Counted from the stretch's first letter, positions 8,471 through 16,599 are shown. The stretch is DNA of 64,000 bases from Candidatus Gastranaerophilales bacterium (GCA_944325005.1 CALUYO010000004.1:1-64000), one strand, 5' to 3'. Notes: a model not told the origin generated them from the letters alone. A program made the numbers and translations.

Positions 8471-8992
8471 CTATCCTTTAAATGCTCCCCAGGCCCTGAT
8501 AGTGCCTCTTTGATATTTTATTAAATAATAATTTTTTTTAGGGTTATATTCTATAGATGCTTCCATAAATATTTTAGGTTCATCCGGTGTCATGCCTACT
8601 TTTGCTCTTTTTTTATTTGTATCATCTCTGGCTTTTTTCTCTTTTTTTAATTCTTTTTTTACTTTTTTATTATTTAATCTTTGTTGTTCAGTTGCATCTT
8701 CTTCAATTTTTATAACGGGAATTACAGCTATTGGATTTTTAGATTGCATAAGTATTAAAAAATCTCTTGCATCTGATAGGGCTATTTCATAATAACCCGG
8801 TTTAATTACTCCTCCTTCATTGTCGTATAGAGGATCCGGAATAATCAGTGTCGGATAGTCGGAATCTTTCAGGGCATATCTATATATGGACTGGCTGCCG
8901 ACAAAATAGCCGGATGTTTCCTGCGGTGCTTGCGGGTATGGTCTTATATATGTTTGGTTTAATACCTTTTCAGCAAAAATTCCTTCAAACAT
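8471..8992 (-). CDS. hypothetical protein downstream of rnpA
   Basis: A 173-residue protein of unknown function. The N-terminal 100 residues look globular (YIRPYPQAPQETSGYFVGSQ, PTLIIPDPLYDNEGG). Residues 105-135 are a very basic, charged helix (NNKKVKKELKKEKKARDD), possibly coiled coil or RNA-binding. The end is beta-like (YYLIKYQRGTIRAWGAFKG). The start is 2 bases after the rnpA stop, with the GGAGATTA ribosome binding site inside the end of rnpA, so the two are coupled. In many bacteria this place is held by yidD/yidC; this protein resembles neither. Confidence 0.6.
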   Translation of the reverse strand: MFEGIFAEKVLNQTYIRPYPQAPQETSGYFVGSQSIYRYALKDSDYPTLIIPDPLYDNEGGVIKPGYYEIALSDARDFLILMQSKNPIAVIPVIKIEEDATEQQRLNNKKVKKELKKEKKARDDTNKKRAKVGMTPDEPKIFMEASIEYNPKKNYYLIKYQRGTIRAWGAFKG

Positions 8993-8994
8993 TT

Positions 8995-9348
8995 TTATAA
9001 TCTCCTGATAAGGGTACTTATAATATTTTGAATTTCACTGAATTGTTTATCAAGTGCTTTTTCTTTTCCCACAAAGATTAATGACATATAATTTTGAGAA
9101 TTTCCCAGATTATCTGATTTTTGCAGAAGTCTGTATGCTTCTCTCATAAGTCTTTTTAGTCTGTTTCTTTTTACTGCTCTTTTATGTGTTTTTTTACTTA
9201 CAACAAACCCGGCACGCGTATTTGTATTTTCATCCTTTTTGAGAAGTCCGGCAAACACTGTTATTCCGTCCTGATAGAATGAGTTTTTAACTCTGTATGT
9301 CGCATTAAATGCTTTTTTATTTTTTAGTCTATATTGTTTTTTTAACAT
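8995..9348 (-). CDS. rnpA: ribonuclease P protein component
   Basis: About 117 residues, the usual RnpA length. RnpA binds the catalytic RNA of RNase P and helps it mature tRNA 5' ends. Visible family features are the N-terminal L-K-K-x-Y-R-L-K-x-K-K-x-F motif and the RNR signature KRAVKRNRLKRLMREAYR near residues 60-78. The start at 9348 gives the standard MLKKQYRLK N-terminus; an in-frame TTG further up (9375) would run through a hairpin. No Shine-Dalgarno is visible; the hairpin 9361-9396 lies directly upstream. It follows rpmH, the conserved order. Confidence 0.93.
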   Translation of the reverse strand: MLKKQYRLKNKKAFNATYRVKNSFYQDGITVFAGLLKKDENTNTRAGFVVSKKTHKRAVKRNRLKRLMREAYRLLQKSDNLGNSQNYMSLIFVGKEKALDKQFSEIQNIISTLIRRL

Positions 9349-9360
9349 TTTCTGTATAAG

Positions 9361-9396
9361 AACACAGCACGTCAAAATATTCCGACCTGCTGTGTT
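9361..9396 (-). promoter_or_regulatory. hairpin between rpmH and rnpA
   Basis: AACACAGCA-C-GTC (from 9361) pairs with GAC-C-TGCTGTGTT (to 9396): nine base pairs, a C-C mismatch, then three more, closing a 10-base loop. It ends 12 bases before the rnpA ATG, which has no Shine-Dalgarno. There is no T-run, so it looks more like a processing or translation-control element than a terminator. Confidence 0.6.
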
Positions 9397-9432
9397 AAAT
9401 TTTTGTTAAATCCTGTTTTGCTAAATTGCAAA

Positions 9433-9585
9433 TTAAGCACGTTTTTTTGCTGTAACAGCTAATCTATGACGACCTTTAGCACGACGTCTGTTCAAAACTT
9501 CCTGTCCGCCGGGGGTTGCCATTCTTGCTCTAAAACCACTAACGTGTTGTCTTTTTACTTTTGTTCCTTCTAGTGTACGTCTCAT
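9433..9585 (-). CDS. rpmH: 50S ribosomal protein L34
   Basis: A 50-residue, highly basic protein read on the minus strand, beginning [18 protein letters not shown] and ending [10 protein letters not shown]. It contains the L34 core [10 protein letters not shown] and [11 protein letters not shown]34 is part of the large ribosomal subunit. The ATG at 9585 is preceded by AAAAGGAATAAAG. It is the first gene of rpmH-rnpA-unknown. Confidence 0.95.
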   Translation of the reverse strand: MRRTLEGTKVKRQHVSGFRARMATPGGQEVLNRRRAKGRHRLAVTAKKRA

Positions 9586-9684
9586 TTTTCTTTATTCCTT
9601 TTAATTTATATTTGTCGTATAATTTTTATGTTAAATTAAAAAAAATTATTAGTCAACAGAAAAAAGAGGGGCAGGTTAAATAAT

Positions 9685-10497
9685 ATGAACAAAAAGTGTA
9701 AAATAGGTTTTATAGGTTGCGGGAAAATGGCCAGTGCAATTATAAAAGGTACGATTTCATCAAAAATTTTTCCAAAAGAAAATATTAAAGGGTCTGAGGT
9801 AAATTGTACGGTTGCAGAACTTGCTCAGAGTCGTTTAGGTATTGAAGTTCTTACCGATAATAGATTTTTAACAATGGATAGTGATGTTATTTTTATTGCA
9901 ACTAAGCCAAATTATGTGGCAGATGTCTTGGACGAGATAAAAGATGAAATTACGGCAGATAAACTTGTTGTGTCGATTGCAGCAGGTGTTTCTACAAAAA
10001 AAATTGAAAAAATTATAGGAATGAAAAGAGTTGTTCGTGTAATGCCTAATACTCCGGCACTTGTATTAGAGGGTATGAGTGGTGTATGTAAAGGAGCCTA
10101 TGCGGCAGAAGATGATGTTGAATTTGTTCTGGAGCTCCTTTCTAATATCGGGAAAGCAGTAGAGGTTACCGAAGAACAAATTGATATTGTTACTGCAATT
10201 TCCGGTTCAGGACCTGCATTCTTCTATAAAGTAATTGAAGATATCGCACGTGCCGGTGAAAAACTCGGACTTGAATATGAAAAATCTCTTGAACTTGCAA
10301 CACAAACGGCTCTAGGTTCTGCTGAAATGATTATGAACAGAGGTGAAATTCCTGTTCAAACACTGATAGATAATGTTGCAACAAAAGGCGGATGTACATT
10401 TGTTGGCATTTCTGTTATGAATGAAGAAAAATCCGATGAATTATTTTATGATGTTATTTCTAAAACAACACAAAAGGCATCTGAACTTGGACGATAA
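9685..10497 (+). CDS. proC: pyrroline-5-carboxylate reductase
   Basis: A 270-residue cytosolic enzyme that reduces 1-pyrroline-5-carboxylate to proline with NAD(P)H, the last step of proline synthesis. Residues 6-16 hold the Rossmann motif IGFIGCGKMAS. Family signatures further on include RVMPNTPALV near residue 118 and the dimer/substrate region TAISGSGPAFFY near residue 170. The length is typical. It stands alone on the plus strand, with a strong terminator 8 bases after the stop. The purine-rich ribosome binding region is GAGGGGCAGG. Confidence 0.95.
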   Translation: MNKKCKIGFIGCGKMASAIIKGTISSKIFPKENIKGSEVNCTVAELAQSRLGIEVLTDNRFLTMDSDVIFIATKPNYVADVLDEIKDEITADKLVVSIAAGVSTKKIEKIIGMKRVVRVMPNTPALVLEGMSGVCKGAYAAEDDVEFVLELLSNIGKAVEVTEEQIDIVTAISGSGPAFFYKVIEDIARAGEKLGLEYEKSLELATQTALGSAEMIMNRGEIPVQTLIDNVATKGGCTFVGISVMNEEKSDELFYDVISKTTQKASELGR

Positions 10498-10504
10498 TTG
10501 TACT

Positions 10505-10532
10505 AAAAAGCCGGATAACTATCCGGCTTTTT
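10505..10532. terminator. bidirectional terminator between proC and a prepilin gene
   Basis: AAAAAGCCGGATA pairs with TATCCGGCTTTTT around a 2-base loop. A/T runs on both sides suit both the plus-strand proC and the minus-strand prepilin ending at 10545. Confidence 0.9.
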
Positions 10533-10544
10533 ACTTGTAATTTT

Positions 10545-11312
10545 TTAGCGATTTTGAAGCATTTGTGTTGTTGTTTTCCCTCCGGCTTCTGTTGCGTATG
10601 TTGCAGGAGCGACTTTAGTTATACCTTCATTTGTTCCTTGAAGTTGGAATGTAAATATATCATGCCCCCATTTATTGGGCTTTTTTAGTCCGTTTATGTC
10701 AATTGTATAAATTGGGTAATTTGATTGGTATACCCCGTATTTTATTATTATCATACCGTTAGAAAGTACCCAGGCGGAATATTTGTTTTTAATATTATTT
10801 GAGCCAAAGTCTGCATTAGGGTTGTAACCATATTCATAATCAGGGTTCTGTTCCGTTTTGACTTCATCTGTACCTCTATAAGTTTCATCTATACAACCGT
10901 TTGCTAAAGCCTTATTCTGGCAGAATTTTACTACTTTTAAAGTTTTTGTAAATAATTGTTCTTCAAATTTGTCACAATTTTCACGCGGTCCGTTATATCT
11001 TGACGGTAACGGAGACCCGTCTGCACAGGTCCAAGACACGCACTCATTGTATGAATTTTTATTTGTACATTTAGTAGAACAGGCTCTTTTCCCGTCCTGC
11101 CAGTATGAACAGTATGCTGGATAACCCATTTGAGCTTGTGCCTGAAATACGGCATTAGAAAATAAAGAATATGCTTTTTTAAATTGTGCTTCTAATGCGG
11201 CTTTTTTTTGATTTGCAATTAATGTCGGCATCGTTAATGCCGCAACAACACCTATAATTCCTAATGTAACAAGAACTTCTGCAAGGGTAAAACCTTTAGT
11301 AAATTTTTTCAT
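10545..11312 (-). CDS. prepilin-type protein, cysteine-rich
   Basis: A 256-residue type IV pilin-like protein. The class III leader MKKFTKG is followed by [16 protein letters not shown], the prepilin peptidase site (cleavage after G) and hydrophobic helix with Glu at +5. The ATG at 11312 has AAGGAAGG in front; a GTG two codons upstream is less likely. Residues 60-110 are rich in Cys (YCSYWQDGKRACSTKC..., NECVSWTC), suggesting several disulfides. Residues 190-230 hold the family's GLKKPNKWGHDIFTF. It lacks the DDYPW end of its relatives and has no homopolymer tract. It probably forms part of a type IV pilus or pseudopilus; no assembly genes are in the window. Confidence 0.85.
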   Translation of the reverse strand: MKKFTKGFTLAEVLVTLGIIGVVAALTMPTLIANQKKAALEAQFKKAYSLFSNAVFQAQAQMGYPAYCSYWQDGKRACSTKCTNKNSYNECVSWTCADGSPLPSRYNGPRENCDKFEEQLFTKTLKVVKFCQNKALANGCIDETYRGTDEVKTEQNPDYEYGYNPNADFGSNNIKNKYSAWVLSNGMIIIKYGVYQSNYPIYTIDINGLKKPNKWGHDIFTFQLQGTNEGITKVAPATYATEAGGKTTTQMLQNR

Positions 11313-11355
11313 CAACACCTTCCTTCTTATTTACAACTACAATTTAACATTTTTT

Positions 11356-12444
11356 TTAAGTATTGTCAACGTAAATGATATTTGAGGTTTCCAGAAAATC
11401 AGTTAAATTTTTTATGTTTATTTTTTTTCCTATTCTGTTTGAATGTATTATTCCTTGGTGTAGTCCCAAAATACACCCCGGACAGCTTGTTAAGACTATA
11501 TCCGCTCCTGTATTTAATATGTTTTTGGTCTTAAGTTTTGATATGTCAGATGAAATGCGGTTATTTTTTAATGCGAATTCTCCGGCAAAGCCGCAGCAGT
11601 CATCGTAATTCTCCATTTTTATGTATTCGACATTTTCGCAATTTTTCAGGAGCGGTTCAAGAAAATCGTCATTTTCAAGATGACAAGGTTTGTGAAAGGT
11701 TACTTTTACAGGTTGGGAAAATTTAAACTTAATATTTAGTTTTACAATAAGTTCGCCGAGACTTATAAATTTTACATCCATATATTGCTTTAAAGTGCTT
11801 TCGCAGCTGGCACAGTCCGTGAGCACATAATCAAATTCACAATCAAGCATTTTTAGATTATGCTGTTTTACTTCTTCAAATCTTTCTAGATTTCCGCTTG
11901 ATAAAAATGGAAGCCCGCAGCAGTCAAAATCTTTTTCAATTATTTCTATATCAGAAGCTGCAAATATTTTTTCTAAATAATTATCTGTCCTCGGGCATAA
12001 ATTGTTCACACAGCCTTTAAAATACAGAACTTTTAACTTCGCATCCGGTTTTGATTTATGTTTTTTTCTAAATGGTATTGTTATTGTTTTAAAAATTTTT
12101 ATAAAATTCCCGAAAATATATTTTGACTGTAAAAAGAAAATGAATTTCCCTGAAAGTGTATTTTTTGCATATTGATATTTTGCTGTTTCAAATATTTTGC
12201 ACACATCAATCGCACTTGGACAAAATTTTGTGCATTTCCCGCATTTAAGACATAAATCAAGATATTTATTTATATTTTTGTTTAGTTTTAAATCGCCTTT
12301 TAAGACGCCGTCAAGCATAACAAATTTCCCGCGAGAAACAGCACAGTCATTCCCAGTTATTTTATAAACAGGGCAAACTGATTGGCAAAGTCCGCATTTA
12401 GAGCATTTATTGATATCATCTTTAAAATCTTCAAGATTTTCCAT
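11356..12444 (-). CDS. GlcF-like Fe-S oxidoreductase subunit with two CCG domains
   Basis: A 362-residue protein. Two 4Fe-4S ferredoxin motifs lie at the N-terminus (CSKCGLCQSVCP near residue 14 and CLKCGKCTKFCP near residue 66). Two CCG domains follow (FKGC...CCGLPFLSSGN to about residue 185, and FHKPCH...CCGFAGEF to about 290). This is the layout of GlcF, the iron-sulfur subunit of glycolate oxidase, and of related lactate or heterodisulfide-reductase-like proteins. It transfers electrons from a flavoprotein partner, but no GlcD-type partner is adjacent, so the substrate is uncertain. It is about 40 residues shorter than typical GlcF. The stop lies about 40 bases from the start of the 10545 prepilin gene. 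Confidence 0.8.
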   Translation of the reverse strand: MENLEDFKDDINKCSKCGLCQSVCPVYKITGNDCAVSRGKFVMLDGVLKGDLKLNKNINKYLDLCLKCGKCTKFCPSAIDVCKIFETAKYQYAKNTLSGKFIFFLQSKYIFGNFIKIFKTITIPFRKKHKSKPDAKLKVLYFKGCVNNLCPRTDNYLEKIFAASDIEIIEKDFDCCGLPFLSSGNLERFEEVKQHNLKMLDCEFDYVLTDCASCESTLKQYMDVKFISLGELIVKLNIKFKFSQPVKVTFHKPCHLENDDFLEPLLKNCENVEYIKMENYDDCCGFAGEFALKNNRISSDISKLKTKNILNTGADIVLTSCPGCILGLHQGIIHSNRIGKKINIKNLTDFLETSNIIYVDNT

Positions 12445-12467
12445 ATTTTAATAATAGCATGGAGAAC

Positions 12468-13201
12468 TTACCATGGATAATCATCTTTAATCTGCCATCC
12501 GTCATATTGGATTAATGCTCCGCAATTCCAGCGGCTTCCTTTACTAATATTTTTATTACAACCATATACAGAATGGTTTTTCAATTCATCACGAGTGAAG
12601 TTTTCGGCATATGATGCATTATTTGTCCAGCTAAAAAAACGAAGTTTACCTATGTATTTATTGATTTCCATTTTGAAATTATTCTGGCTGAAATTTAATT
12701 TTGAATACTCAACTGCCCCCTTTTTACCTGCCCCTGAGAAGTCAGCTGTTATAAGAATAGATACCGGCGGGCTTCCGGTGTCCGAACTGCCATCAAGGCT
12801 GAATAAAAGTGTTGTGCCGTCATTTAAAATGTAACCGTAGGAATCATAAGAACTGGTTGAAGTAGTGTCTATAGTTTCAACGACTTTTAAATATGGTTTG
12901 ATATAAGTATCAATTACACGTTTTGTATTTACTTTTGTGTAATCGGTACCTAAATCCCATTCGTTAATACTGCCGTTTTCAGCTTCGGATGTTACAAGAG
13001 CCTGTGAAAGGATACTGTAAGTTTTCTTTAGTCTGGATACGAGAACTGTTTTTTTATGGTTTGCTATTAAGGTAGGCATAGTTAAAGCCGCAACAATACC
13101 AATAATTCCCAATGTAATTAAAACTTCAGCAAGTGTGAAACCCTTAGATCCATTTATGTTTTGCGGGGGGGGGGCAATCTCAAAGCATCTCTATTAAACA
13201 T
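12468..13201 (-). CDS. prepilin-type protein interrupted by a C10 tract (out of frame as read)
   Basis: The SD-linked ATG at 13201 (AGGAGG, 7-base spacer) opens MFNRDALRL, enters ten C and, with ten, runs into a stop after 15 codons. With eleven C the frame continues through Q-N-I-N-G-S-K-G into [19 protein letters not shown], the prepilin cleavage site and helix, giving about 245 residues. No ATG is available in the pilin frame between an upstream TAG and the helix; the first alternative is a TTG inside the helix at 13112. The body ends CNKNISKGSRWNCGA...YDGWQIKDDYPW, the shared C-terminal motif. Promoter 13222-13250 serves it. I read it as a pilin gene in the OFF state or with an undercalled run. 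Confidence 0.75.
13165..13174. repeat. G10 homopolymer tract (C10 in the coding strand), locus 1
   Basis: Ten G on the plus strand, flanked by TTTTGC on the left and CAATCTCAAAGC on the right. It falls within codons 10-13 of the prepilin gene read on the minus strand, where it codes Pro. Runs of ten G are not expected by chance in DNA this AT-rich, and four are present in the window, all in prepilin leaders. Confidence 0.9.
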
Positions 13202-13221
13202 ATTTCATCCTCCTTTTTTTT

Positions 13222-13250
13222 ATTATTTATTATTTTTAACTTTTTGTCAA
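13222..13250 (-). promoter_or_regulatory. sigma-70 type promoter of the C10 prepilin gene
   Basis: On the minus strand TTGACA (13250-13245), a 17-base spacer and AATAAT (13227-13222), followed closely by AGGAGG at 13214-13209. It starts 4 bases after the ilvD stop. An almost identical promoter lies before the other C10 prepilin gene (38433-38461). Confidence 0.75.
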
Positions 13251-13253
13251 GAT

Positions 13254-14903
13254 TTATACGATTGCACCATGTGAAGCGTCTTGCACGTTCTTTGCATATT
13301 TATAAAGGTAACCCGATTTGACTTTAGGTTCAAAAGGTTTTAGTTTATTACGTCTCTGTTCAAGTTCATTTTCGTCTACAAGAAGCTGAATTGAACGTTT
13401 CGGAATATCAATTTTAATCTTATCTCCATTTTCAATAAGTGCAATAATACCGCCGTTTGCAGCTTCCGGACAGATATGCCCTACACAGATGCCGCGTGTC
13501 GCACCTGAAAATCTTCCGTCTGTTATTAATGCGCATTTTTCCCCTAAACCTTTACCGGCAAGCAAAGATGTAGGTGCAAGCATTTCCCGCATCCCCGGCC
13601 CGCCTTTGGGCCCTTCGTAGCGAATTACAAGAACGTCTCCCTCTTTTATCCTGTCATTTTCAAGTGCTTCCATAGCTTCTTCTTCGCAGTCAAAAGTAAC
13701 GGCAGTTCCTTCAAATTCGTAACATTCAGGGGCTACTCCGGATGTTTTTATTACACACCCGTCTTTGGCAATGTTGCCGTAAAGGATTGCAAGTCCGGCC
13801 TGTGTGTATTGGGAGTGATCGTAATCCGGAATTATGTTATTATCTTTCCAAGCTTTTCCGGCAATTTCTTTTGTCGAAATTCCGGATACTGTTATAGTAT
13901 TTGATAATAAATTCTCAAGAGATTTTGTTACTGCCGGTATCCCGCCTGCATTGTGAAAATCTGCCATTGTAAGTGATGAGGATGGGTTAATTTTTATAAT
14001 TTGATGAATTTTTTTGCTTAATTCTTCAAAGTCATTAAGTGTAACATTAATCCCGCCTGCATTAGCAATTGCGAGAATATGTAAAAATGTATTTGTAGAA
14101 CCGCCGAGTGCAAGATCTGCAATAATTGCATTTCTCAAGCTTTCCCGGGTAATAATATCTGAAGGTTTTAAATCCTGTTTTACAAGGTCAACAATTTGTA
14201 TTCCGCTTTCAAATGCAATACGACGTTTTTTTGAAGAAACGGCTGAAGCTGATGAACAGTACGGGAGGCTCATTCCCATAATTTCTGCAAGACATGCCAT
14301 TGTATTAGCAGTATACATTCCCTGACACGAACCTGCGGAAGGGCAAGATTCTTCCTCAAGAGCAAGAAGTTCTTCCTCCGAAATTTCTCCGTTTCTAAAC
14401 CTTCCTACAGCTTCAAAAGAACCTGTGACCATAGTTAATTTACTTTTTCCTCTGCATTCTCCGTCGAGCATAGGTCCGGCTGTAACTAATATAGCCGGAA
14501 TATTTAACCGCAGAGCACCGATCAACATACCGGGTGTAATTTTATCGCAATTTGAAAGTAAAACAATTCCGTCAAGCTGATGTGCAGATGCTACTGTTTC
14601 TATGCAGTCCGCAATCAGATCCCTTGAGGGGAGAGAATATTTCATTCCGCAGTGTCCCATGGCTATTCCGTCGCAAATTGCAGGTACTCCGAATACAAAA
14701 GCCTGACCGCCGCCCGTATGAATTCCTTTTTCAATTTGACGCTCTAAGTCGCGCATTCCGATATGCCCCGGAACTAAGTCTGAAAAAGAACTTGCAATCC
14801 CTATAAAAGGGGCTTTCATATTTTTTTTACTCACGCCTGTTGCCATTAAAAGTCCGCGATGCGGTGTTCTTGCTATTCCCTGTTTAATATTATCACTTTT
14901 CAT
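13254..14903 (-). CDS. ilvD: dihydroxy-acid dehydratase
   Basis: A 549-residue enzyme that dehydrates 2,3-dihydroxy acids to 2-keto acids in isoleucine and valine synthesis. The cluster ligands are visible in [12 protein letters not shown] (near residue 121) and [18 protein letters not shown] (near residue 190). The C-terminal [18 protein letters not shown] and [15 protein letters not shown] are typical. I start it at the ATG at 14903 ([17 protein letters not shown]), the usual IlvD N-terminus; the frame is open 33 codons further up, but that part is hydrophobic and overlaps a divergent promoter. No other ilv gene is nearby. Confidence 0.93.
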   Translation of the reverse strand: MKSDNIKQGIARTPHRGLLMATGVSKKNMKAPFIGIASSFSDLVPGHIGMRDLERQIEKGIHTGGGQAFVFGVPAICDGIAMGHCGMKYSLPSRDLIADCIETVASAHQLDGIVLLSNCDKITPGMLIGALRLNIPAILVTAGPMLDGECRGKSKLTMVTGSFEAVGRFRNGEISEEELLALEEESCPSAGSCQGMYTANTMACLAEIMGMSLPYCSSASAVSSKKRRIAFESGIQIVDLVKQDLKPSDIITRESLRNAIIADLALGGSTNTFLHILAIANAGGINVTLNDFEELSKKIHQIIKINPSSSLTMADFHNAGGIPAVTKSLENLLSNTITVSGISTKEIAGKAWKDNNIIPDYDHSQYTQAGLAILYGNIAKDGCVIKTSGVAPECYEFEGTAVTFDCEEEAMEALENDRIKEGDVLVIRYEGPKGGPGMREMLAPTSLLAGKGLGEKCALITDGRFSGATRGICVGHICPEAANGGIIALIENGDKIKIDIPKRSIQLLVDENELEQRRNKLKPFEPKVKSGYLYKYAKNVQDASHGAIV

Positions 14904-14925
14904 ATAATAATTATACCTCAACAAC

Positions 14926-14954
14926 TTGAAAATGATAAAAAAATATGTTAAAAT
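14926..14954 (+). promoter_or_regulatory. sigma-70 type promoter of the G10 prepilin gene, locus 2
   Basis: TTGAAA (14926-14931), a 17-base spacer and TAAAAT (14949-14954) preceded by TGT (extended -10). It lies between the divergent ilvD and the prepilin gene that starts at 14994. Confidence 0.7.
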
Positions 14955-14993
14955 AACTAAGTTATTGAGTATAAAAATAGGAGATTGGAAAGT

Positions 14994-15706
14994 ATGAAGC
15001 ATTTTAACATTTATCGGGGGGGGGGCAAAATTTAAGCTCCTATAAAGGTTTTACTCTTGCCGAGGTTTTAATTACTCTGGGGATAATTGGTGTAGTTGCG
15101 GCATTGACAATGCCTTATTTGATTGCCGATTCTCAAAAAAAACAAGCGGCTGTTGCTGCAAAAAAGGTTTACTCTGAACTTTCTCAAGTTATTATGCTTG
15201 CCGAATTAGACCATGGGCAGTTGGAAGATTGGCCGCTTGCTCAGTCTTCGACAATTGAAAATAGTCGTGAATTTGTTAATACTTATATTGCACCTTATTA
15301 TAAAGGACTTCAGATAATTAGTGAAGGTATGGACGATAATTGGGGAACTGGAGTAAGCAATAATGGTGTTAATTGCGTAACTTCAAACGGTACAATTCTT
15401 TCAATTTCCCAGGTTAATAAAAGTATTTTTATTCTGGCAGATATCAACGGTTATAAAAAACCAAATTTGATGGGTAGAGATATTTTTTATTTTAATACTG
15501 CAACAGGAAAACTTATGCCAAGCGGATGGCAGGATGGTTTGACAAGAGAAATGATTTTTAAGGGATACACATCGGAAAGTGGACTAACTTTTTCTTGTAA
15601 AAAAGTAAAAAATAGTGAAGAAGATGACTATACAGATTACAGACATGGATGTACCGCATTATTAATGCTTGATGGATGGGAATTTCGAGATGATTATCCA
15701 TGGTAA
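14994..15706 (+). CDS. prepilin-type protein interrupted by a G10 tract (out of frame as read)
   Basis: ATG at 14994, preceded by TAGGAGATTGGAA, opens MKHFNIYR and runs into ten G. With ten the frame stops after 13 codons (GGC AAA ATT TAA). With eleven it reads [12 protein letters not shown] and then [19 protein letters not shown], giving a 19-residue leader and a protein of about 237 residues. The body contains [15 protein letters not shown] and ends in [18 protein letters not shown]. The 3' end overlaps the convergent nagA-like gene by 13 bases. CTCCTAT at 15037-15043, just after the tract, is the exact complement of ATAGGAG at the ribosome binding site. Confidence 0.75.
15016..15025. repeat. 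G10 homopolymer tract, locus 2
   Basis: Ten G on the coding strand, flanked by TTTATC and CAAAATTTAAGCTCCT. It occupies codons 8-12 of the prepilin leader, where it codes Gly. One added or two removed bases would join the SD-linked ATG to the pilin body. Confidence 0.9.
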
Positions 15707-16599
15707 ATATTTATAATATTCCATTCATCGTCCCATTCAATTGAGCCTTCTAAATCTATATTATGATATTTATACGGGTTGTTAATATAATCGGGATTGA
15801 ATAACCCGTGTTTTGATAATCTGCGGATTATATCCTGTAAAAGAGCCGTACTTCCTGCAATCGTTCCTTCTTTTGAAGTGGCCATTTCCCCGTCATAATA
15901 TACTTTTTCATCTGCAAAAGTCATTTCAGTTAAAGTACTTTTTGTTATCGGTAAACTATCGCTTATCAAGATAATTTTATTATCAGGTTTTGTCTTAAAT
16001 GTTAATTTTAAGGCTTCATCTGAAACATGAACTCCATCACCTATAATTTCGGTATAAATATCATCATTTATAAGTGCGGAAAGAGCAGTAGACTGACCGC
16101 GGTGAATAATACCGGACATTGCATTGAAAAGATGGGTTACACCTGTGCATCCTGATAAATTCCCGCCGGCACAATGACCTGCCTGAATTTTGATTTTTTT
16201 ATCCGATAGATAATCAATAAGGCCTTCATCAAGTTCTGGTGCAAGAGTTACGATTTTTATAAAATCATCTTCAATAAGTTTATAATTTTCCGGAGTAAGT
16301 CTCATAAAGTGTTCGGGATTGTGTATTCCCTTTTTTTCGGGATTAAGAAAAATCCCTTCAAGATGTACTCCGAAAATTTTAGCCATATCTGAAGTTTGTT
16401 TTTTTGAAGCTTCTTTTATCACCGAAACAGCCTGTTTTGTATTTTCAACAGTATCTGTGACAAGGGTCGGAAAAATTCCTCCGATACCGTATTTTAAGAT
16501 TCTTTTTGAAAGATACAGAATATCATCAACAGATGCTTTATTAAAATCAATCCCGAAACATCCGTGAAAATGCTGTTCAATTAGAAGTTTTGTTTTCAT
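15694..16599 (-). CDS. nagA: N-acetylglucosamine-6-phosphate deacetylase-like amidohydrolase
   Basis: A 301-residue cytosolic amidohydrolase. NagA removes the acetyl group from GlcNAc-6-P in amino-sugar and peptidoglycan recycling. Motifs visible: HFHGCFGIDF near residue 10 (metal-site HxH), VHLEGIFLNPEKKGIH near residue 95 (metal Glu), AGHCAGG and GVTHLFNAMSG (metal and substrate His), and ISDS (catalytic Asp). It is about 80 residues shorter than usual: the N-terminal part of the small beta-sandwich domain is missing and the C-terminal part reduced. The start overlaps the murE stop (TAATG), so it is coupled to cell-wall synthesis. MurQ, elsewhere in the window, would supply its substrate. 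Confidence 0.8.
   Translation of the reverse strand: MKTKLLIEQHFHGCFGIDFNKASVDDILYLSKRILKYGIGGIFPTLVTDTVENTKQAVSVIKEASKKQTSDMAKIFGVHLEGIFLNPEKKGIHNPEHFMRLTPENYKLIEDDFIKIVTLAPELDEGLIDYLSDKKIKIQAGHCAGGNLSGCTGVTHLFNAMSGIIHRGQSTALSALINDDIYTEIIGDGVHVSDEALKLTFKTKPDNKIILISDSLPITKSTLTEMTFADEKVYYDGEMATSKEGTIAGSTALLQDIIRRLSKHGLFNPDYINNPYKYHNIDLEGSIEWDDEWNIINIYHG

Noticed and set aside
9361..9375. Alternative rnpA start at the TTG 9375
   Set aside because: It would begin inside a hairpin and add residues not seen in RnpA; MLKKQYRLK at 9348 fits the family.
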